Assembly (NCBI RefSeq): GCF_028714215.1
Contig: NZ_JAQTMS010000003.1
Coordinates: 1-64,000, forward strand
DNA from: Rhodoferax sp.
GTDB lineage: Bacteria > Pseudomonadota > Gammaproteobacteria > Burkholderiales > Burkholderiaceae_C
Reading direction: 5' to 3'
Length of the DNA stretch: 64,000 bases
The notes under the pieces are model-generated. The model made no database searches, had not been told where the DNA came from, and worked only from the letters and a program-made list of their open reading frames with translations. Made by a program: the position numbers and the translations under genes. Shown in pieces: positions 60,130 through 64,000 of the stretch (its first letter is position 1; every line of letters starts with the position of its first letter).

Positions 60130-60970
60130 GCAGCCCCTCCAGAAATCGAACCAGCAACTTGCCGGCGACGATGCGCCGGTATTGCGCCGTGGCGCGGATA
60201 TCGCTGATGGGGGATACGCTGTGGCTAACGATGTGTGCGGCATGGCGGATGATGGCGGCATCCAGCGGTACGCCGACCAGCTCTTTTTCCAGCGCAGGAA
60301 TCCGCAGCACCGTCGGCGCCACACTGCCCCAGGCGAAACGCGCCTCTTCAATCGACCCATCGCTGCAAAGCCGGACCCATCCGGCAAAGCTGGTCACGCT
60401 GATCGCCATGGATCTGCGACGCCCGATCTTTTCGAAAGATTGGCAGTGCGAACTTGCCCCACGCGGCAGCAGAATGCGACTTATCAACTCACCGTCGCGC
60501 AGCGTGGTCTGCCCGGGGCCGGTGATGAATTCTCCAATCGGCAGAACACGCGTCGCGCGCCGCGAGGCGATCTCTATCTGCGCTTCGAGCATATACAGGG
60601 GCGGCAGGGAATCCCCCGCAGGCGAGGCGGTGCGGATATTGCCGCCGATGGTGGCCATGTTTCTAACCGCCGGACCGCCGATGGTCTGCGCCGCCCGGGC
60701 CAATAACGGCGCATGCCGCAGCACCAGCGGATCGGTGATGATGCGGGAAAAAGTCGTTGCCGCGCCGATGGCAATCGTTGTTTCCTGCTCGCAAATGCCT
60801 TGCAACTCCGCCACTCCGGCAAGGCACAGCAAAGGGTGCTCATCCTGAAGCGCTTGGCGGCGCAGCCTGACCAGCAGGTCGGTACCACCGGCAAGCGGCA
60901 GGGCGCCGGGATGGCGCTCCAGCAGGGTAAAGAGTTCCTCCCTGCACGAGGGGGTCAGGACCGCTCTCAT
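60122..60970 (-). CDS. Molybdenum hydroxylase FAD-binding subunit (CoxM/XdhB type)
   Basis: 282 residues. FAD-binding PCMH fold of the xanthine-oxidase family: LAGGTDLLVRLR near residue 28, AAQTIGGPAVRNMATIGGNIRTASPAGD near 95-120 with the TIGGN motif, then the CO dehydrogenase flavoprotein C-terminal domain (RRRSMAISVTSFAGWVRL). It passes electrons from the 2Fe-2S subunit to an acceptor. ATG (60968-60970) has GGAGGA and overlaps the iron-sulfur gene stop by 4 bp. Confidence 0.92.
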   Translation of the reverse strand: MRAVLTPSCREELFTLLERHPGALPLAGGTDLLVRLRRQALQDEHPLLCLAGVAELQGICEQETTIAIGAATTFSRIITDPLVLRHAPLLARAAQTIGGPAVRNMATIGGNIRTASPAGDSLPPLYMLEAQIEIASRRATRVLPIGEFITGPGQTTLRDGELISRILLPRGASSHCQSFEKIGRRRSMAISVTSFAGWVRLCSDGSIEEARFAWGSVAPTVLRIPALEKELVGVPLDAAIIRHAAHIVSHSVSPISDIRATAQYRRIVAGKLLVRFLEGLRG

Positions 60971-61446
60971 TTGTCCTCCCGGCGGCAACCGAGGTCGCCG
61001 GCCGCGCGTTCGACTGCATCGATGATCTTGACATAGCCGGTACAGCGACACAGGTTGCCCGAAAGGCCTTCCCTGATTGTGTCGCGTGACGGCTGGCCGT
61101 CATGCCGCAGCAGGGTCAGGGCCGCCATCTCCATGCCAGGGGTGCAGAAGCCGCACTGGACGGCCCCTTCTTGGATAAAGGCCCGCTGAAGCACCGCGCC
61201 GGTGGGAGTCAGCGTCAACCCCTCCACGGTCTCGACCTTGCGTCCCGCGAGCTGCCCCACCAGCATCAGGCAGGCCAAGCGGGCCTCGCCATCGAGCAAG
61301 ATGGTGCAGGCCCCACATTCGCCGGTGCCACAGCCCTCCTTGGTTCCGGTCAACCCCAGGTCTTCCCGCAGCAGGTCAACGACGCGTCGGTCGGCAGGCA
61401 GATCGATCCGGATCTCGGCGCCATTGAGTTCAAAGCTCACTTCCAC
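60967..61446 (-). CDS. Molybdenum hydroxylase 2Fe-2S subunit (CoxS/XdhC type)
   Basis: 159 residues, standard. First 2Fe-2S motif GTKEGCGTGECGACTILLDG and CLMLV near residues 35-60; second all-helical cluster domain QCGFCTPGMEMAALTLL and LSGNLCRCTGYVKIIDAV near 96-140. All eight cysteines are present. Start is GTG at 61444-61446 with GGAGG 7 bp upstream. It overlaps the catalytic subunit by 10 bp and the FAD subunit by 4 bp. Confidence 0.94.
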   Translation of the reverse strand: MEVSFELNGAEIRIDLPADRRVVDLLREDLGLTGTKEGCGTGECGACTILLDGEARLACLMLVGQLAGRKVETVEGLTLTPTGAVLQRAFIQEGAVQCGFCTPGMEMAALTLLRHDGQPSRDTIREGLSGNLCRCTGYVKIIDAVERAAGDLGCRREDK

Positions 61447-63734
61447 TGTTCAGCCTCCATGGCCATCAAGACCCGTTCCGGGGTCAGCGGTGCATGCCAT
61501 AGGCGAACGCCACAGGCATCGGCCAGGGCGTTTGCCAACGCCGGCAGCGGGCCGTTCATGGCCACCTCGCCGATACCCTTCATGCCAAAGGGACCGCTAT
61601 CCTCATGCCCTTTGCAGGCAACCGACAAGGTGTCGGGCAGATCCAGCGGGCCGGGGATCAGATAGCTGGTTAAATCGTCGTTCTGCACAACGCCTTCACG
61701 GATCACCACATCCTCCATCAAGGCATAACCGAGCCCCTGGGCGACGCCTCCCTGGATCTGCTGATCGAACATGCAGGGATTGATGACCGCGCCGCCGTCG
61801 GTGGCTGCCAGATAGTCGCAGACTCGGATCACACCGCTCAATAGATCGACCTCGATGCGGGCAAGATGCGCCCCGTAGGCGAAGATCACGTGGGGGAAAC
61901 CGACAAAAAAACCTTTGGCGGTATCCGGAATCTGCTCGCAGACCGGCGCCACGAACTGGCTGATGCAGACCCGGTCTTCAGCGGGCATGAAAGAGGCCAA
62001 CTGTTGCAACGGCACGGCGCGCGCGCTCGGCAAATGAATCACTTTGCCAGGGACCAGGCGCAGGTCCCGGTCGCTGTCGGTGAACAGCAGCAGCCCGGCG
62101 CGGTTGATGAGGCGCGCCTGCAATTCTTCACAGGCCTTGATCAGGGCATTGCCAAAAGTGTAGGTGGTGCGGCCGGCCGATGAGGAGCCGCTGGGATAGG
62201 CGGTCGCGGTGTCCGGTTGACGCAGTTTCATCTGGTCGGCATCCTGGCCCAGGATATGCCCGGCAATCTGCAAAAAAGCGCTGGAATTACCCTGCCCCAT
62301 ATCCGTCACCGCGTTGTGCACAACAATCTCGCCCCGTGGCGTCAACTCCACCTTGGCGATGGCCGAGTCACGTACCTTACCGCCGTAACCCGCCGCATTG
62401 AACACCGATGCCAAGCCGACGCCGCGCCGGGTATGGGGTGGCGCCAGTTGCTGCCAGTGCTTGCGCTCCAGCCACAGCGGGTGATCTTGCAGAATTTTCA
62501 GACAGCCAACGATGCCGGTCGACGTGATCAGACGCATCCCGACACCATTGGTGTCGCCGTCTAGCAGTGCGTTGCGCAGACGCAGTTCCAGGGGATCCAT
62601 GCCCAGTTTTTCCGCCAGCAAATCCATCATCGATTCAAAGGCGAAGGTAACCTGACAGACGCCGAAAGCCCGCATCGCGCCGGCCACCGGGTTGTTGGTG
62701 AAGACACAGTGGCCCTCGATCAGCACATGGGGGATGCGGTAAGGGCCGCCCGCGTGCTCCATTCCCAGCTCCATGACTTCGCCGCCCAGATGAGCGTAGG
62801 CGCCGCTGTCATACACAAGTTGGCAGCTCAAAGCCTGTAGCACCCCGTCCCGCCCGGCGCCCAGGCGGTAGCGTAGCGTGCAGGCATGGCGCTTGTAACC
62901 GGCGGTCATATTTTCTTCCCGCTCCCACTGCATCTTCACCGGCCGGCCGTTGGCGTGTAGCGCCGCCAGAGCCAGCAGGCATTGCACCGTGGCGCCGTCC
63001 TTGCCGCCGAAACCACCCCCCAGGCTGGGGCTGACTATGCGGATTCGGTCAAAGGCAAGCCCCAAGGCAGCGCCGATCTCGAAGCGGTCGCGGAATGGCG
63101 ACTGGGTGGATACGGTCATGGCGATACTGCCGTCCTCCTCCAGCCGCGCCACGCCGTTTTCCGTTTCCAGAAAGCCATGGGCCTGCACCGGGGTGGAAAA
63201 CGAGCCCTGCACGACCACATCGCAAGCGCTTAGGACACTGCTGGCGTCCCCCTTGCGGATCTCGGCCGCCATCAGGATGTTGCCGGGATGCGTCTCGTGC
63301 AGTTGCGCAGCCCCCGGGGCCAGCGCCGCTTGCGGATCAAAGACCCCCGGCAGCGGCTCGATTTCGACCTGTACCAGGGCAATCCCCCGTTTCAGCGCCT
63401 CGCGCGTCTCAGCCAGCACCAGTGCCACGGCGTCTCCGGGATAGCGGACCCGGTCGTCCACCAGAACCGGTGTGTCCTTATGGATGATGCCATGACGGTT
63501 GGGTCCCGGCACATCCACGGACGTCAATACTCTGAGGACGCCGGGCACTGCCAGGGCCGCTCCAGCCTCCACCGCCCGCAGCCTGCCGCTGGCGACGCCG
63601 GCCCGCACCGCCCCGGCCCAGATCAGTTGGTCGGGGTAACAGTCGGCGGCAAAGCGTTCCGTGCCGGACGCCTTGGCACGGGCATCGCCGCGGATTTCCG
63701 CTTTACCGGCCGCCAGTGGCTGTCGGTCCGTCAT
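61437..63734 (-). CDS. Molybdenum hydroxylase catalytic subunit (xanthine dehydrogenase family)
   Basis: 765 residues. Aldehyde oxidase/xanthine dehydrogenase a/b hammerhead (about 15-125), then molybdopterin cytosine dinucleotide domains with TQSPFRDR, SLGGGFGGKDGATVQ, the Arg-containing NPVAGAMRAFGVCQ loop, TDMGQGNSSAF and the catalytic Glu in GMKGIGEVA near the C-terminus. The CO dehydrogenase CSFR loop is absent, so it is a hydroxylase of an N-heterocycle, aldehyde or aromatic acid rather than CO dehydrogenase. ATG (63732-63734) with AAGGAG overlaps the aminotransferase stop by 4 bp. Substrate unknown. Confidence 0.9.
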   Translation of the reverse strand: MTDRQPLAAGKAEIRGDARAKASGTERFAADCYPDQLIWAGAVRAGVASGRLRAVEAGAALAVPGVLRVLTSVDVPGPNRHGIIHKDTPVLVDDRVRYPGDAVALVLAETREALKRGIALVQVEIEPLPGVFDPQAALAPGAAQLHETHPGNILMAAEIRKGDASSVLSACDVVVQGSFSTPVQAHGFLETENGVARLEEDGSIAMTVSTQSPFRDRFEIGAALGLAFDRIRIVSPSLGGGFGGKDGATVQCLLALAALHANGRPVKMQWEREENMTAGYKRHACTLRYRLGAGRDGVLQALSCQLVYDSGAYAHLGGEVMELGMEHAGGPYRIPHVLIEGHCVFTNNPVAGAMRAFGVCQVTFAFESMMDLLAEKLGMDPLELRLRNALLDGDTNGVGMRLITSTGIVGCLKILQDHPLWLERKHWQQLAPPHTRRGVGLASVFNAAGYGGKVRDSAIAKVELTPRGEIVVHNAVTDMGQGNSSAFLQIAGHILGQDADQMKLRQPDTATAYPSGSSSAGRTTYTFGNALIKACEELQARLINRAGLLLFTDSDRDLRLVPGKVIHLPSARAVPLQQLASFMPAEDRVCISQFVAPVCEQIPDTAKGFFVGFPHVIFAYGAHLARIEVDLLSGVIRVCDYLAATDGGAVINPCMFDQQIQGGVAQGLGYALMEDVVIREGVVQNDDLTSYLIPGPLDLPDTLSVACKGHEDSGPFGMKGIGEVAMNGPLPALANALADACGVRLWHAPLTPERVLMAMEAEQWK

Positions 63735-64000
63735 GGGGTCGTGCTCCTTGACGCCCGGATCGCCCCTACTTCCTCTTTCAGGACCCCGGCAAAGCTTTCC
63801 ATCACCCACCTCTCCCGCAGGGTGACCCGAATCCAGCCCGGAAAACGAAAACCCGTCATGGTACGCACCATCATCCCTCGTTTCATCAAGCGCCGGTACA
63901 TCAACATGTCGTTGATGGGAGTCCGGATCATCAGATAATTGCCTTCACCGCCGACCGTCTCCAGGCCCAGATCGTCGCAGACTCTGCACAGCTGGGCTTT
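63731..64000 (-). CDS. HisC-like aminotransferase, C-terminal part
   Basis: 90 codons from the window edge to TGA at 63731-63733; the N-terminal part, including the PLP lysine, is outside. The end reads GGEGNYLMIRTPINDMLMYRRLMKRGMMVRT, then GFRFPGWIRVTLRERWVMESF, the C-terminal pattern of class I/II histidinol-phosphate-like aminotransferases (an R-V-T core that contacts the substrate carboxylate). Coupling by a 4-bp overlap to the molybdenum hydroxylase suggests they act in one pathway. Whether it makes histidine or serves catabolism cannot be told here. Confidence 0.7.
   Translation of the reverse strand, partial: KAQLCRVCDDLGLETVGGEGNYLMIRTPINDMLMYRRLMKRGMMVRTMTGFRFPGWIRVTLRERWVMESFAGVLKEEVGAIRASRSTTP

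Noticed and set aside
61437-63734. Carbon monoxide dehydrogenase large subunit
   Set aside because: The catalytic loop lacks the CSFR motif; the Arg loop AMRAFGVCQ belongs to other hydroxylases.

Overview
The window is a gene-dense chromosomal segment of a GC-rich betaproteobacterium. Gene content (tolB-pal-cpoB, a 12-gene yebC-to-glycosyltransferase run, Cys-type formate dehydrogenases with DUF3305/DUF3306 partners) and protein style fit Burkholderiales, most likely Comamonadaceae of the Rhodoferax/Polaromonas type. This assignment is an inference from the proteins; there is no rRNA gene in the window.

Layout. 1-1950: 5' part of ispH, diverging from radC and an Smr-domain gene. 1982-9723 (minus): an OmpR-type response regulator and histidine kinase, a fused monoheme cytochrome/outer-membrane barrel resembling Cyc2, a diheme cytochrome c lipoprotein, a YceI protein and an FtsX-type permease. 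9770-10041: a 272-bp element with perfect 23-bp terminal inverted repeats. 10040-21120 (minus): a large locus for a periplasmic molybdenum formate dehydrogenase: DUF3305, DUF3306, polyferredoxin and TorD-type chaperone, then a promoter region, then the Tat-target peptide, alpha, beta, a small lipoprotein, gamma, a small periplasmic protein and FdhD. 21213-23381: a four-PAS diguanylate cyclase. 23893-28486: a second, NAD-linked formate dehydrogenase (FdsA plus a FdsG-FdsB fusion). 28591-35713: FecR/DUF6600 protein, ApbC, patatin, HpaI-type aldolase with a MetE-core methionine synthase, and a small membrane protein. 35902-35977: tRNA-Lys(UUU) with its terminator. 36053-39446: tcdA, cpoB, pal, tolB. 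39415-45325: LPS and envelope genes (GT2, O-antigen ligase, MsbA, GT4, polysaccharide deacetylase). 45347-52914: rng, maf, rlmH, rsfS, nadD, hemF, acyltransferase, purD, yebC, all leftward. 52978-57363: upp, then a NarL-type two-component pair and a 9-bp minisatellite, bracketed by a 52-bp duplication of the upp 3' end. 57364-58821: sbcB. 58951-64000: MFS transporter, three-subunit molybdenum hydroxylase and the end of an aminotransferase, all translationally coupled.

How the genes work together. Two formate dehydrogenases of different type (membrane/periplasmic and soluble NAD-reducing) sit within 18 kb and appear to share one FdhD. They suggest formate as an electron donor both to the respiratory chain and to NAD. 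The cytochrome-barrel fusion with a diheme lipoprotein and its own two-component system could be a second, outer-membrane electron route.

The points most worth a second look are: the upp 3' duplication bracketing a 3.7-kb module; the minisatellite inside it, readable in several frames, with an apparently nonsense-mutated P-D-S repeat gene; the REP-like 51-bp repeats that extend Maf in frame; the 272-bp inverted-repeat element; the Cyc2-like module; the core MetE/HpaI pair; and the orphan molybdenum hydroxylase operon.
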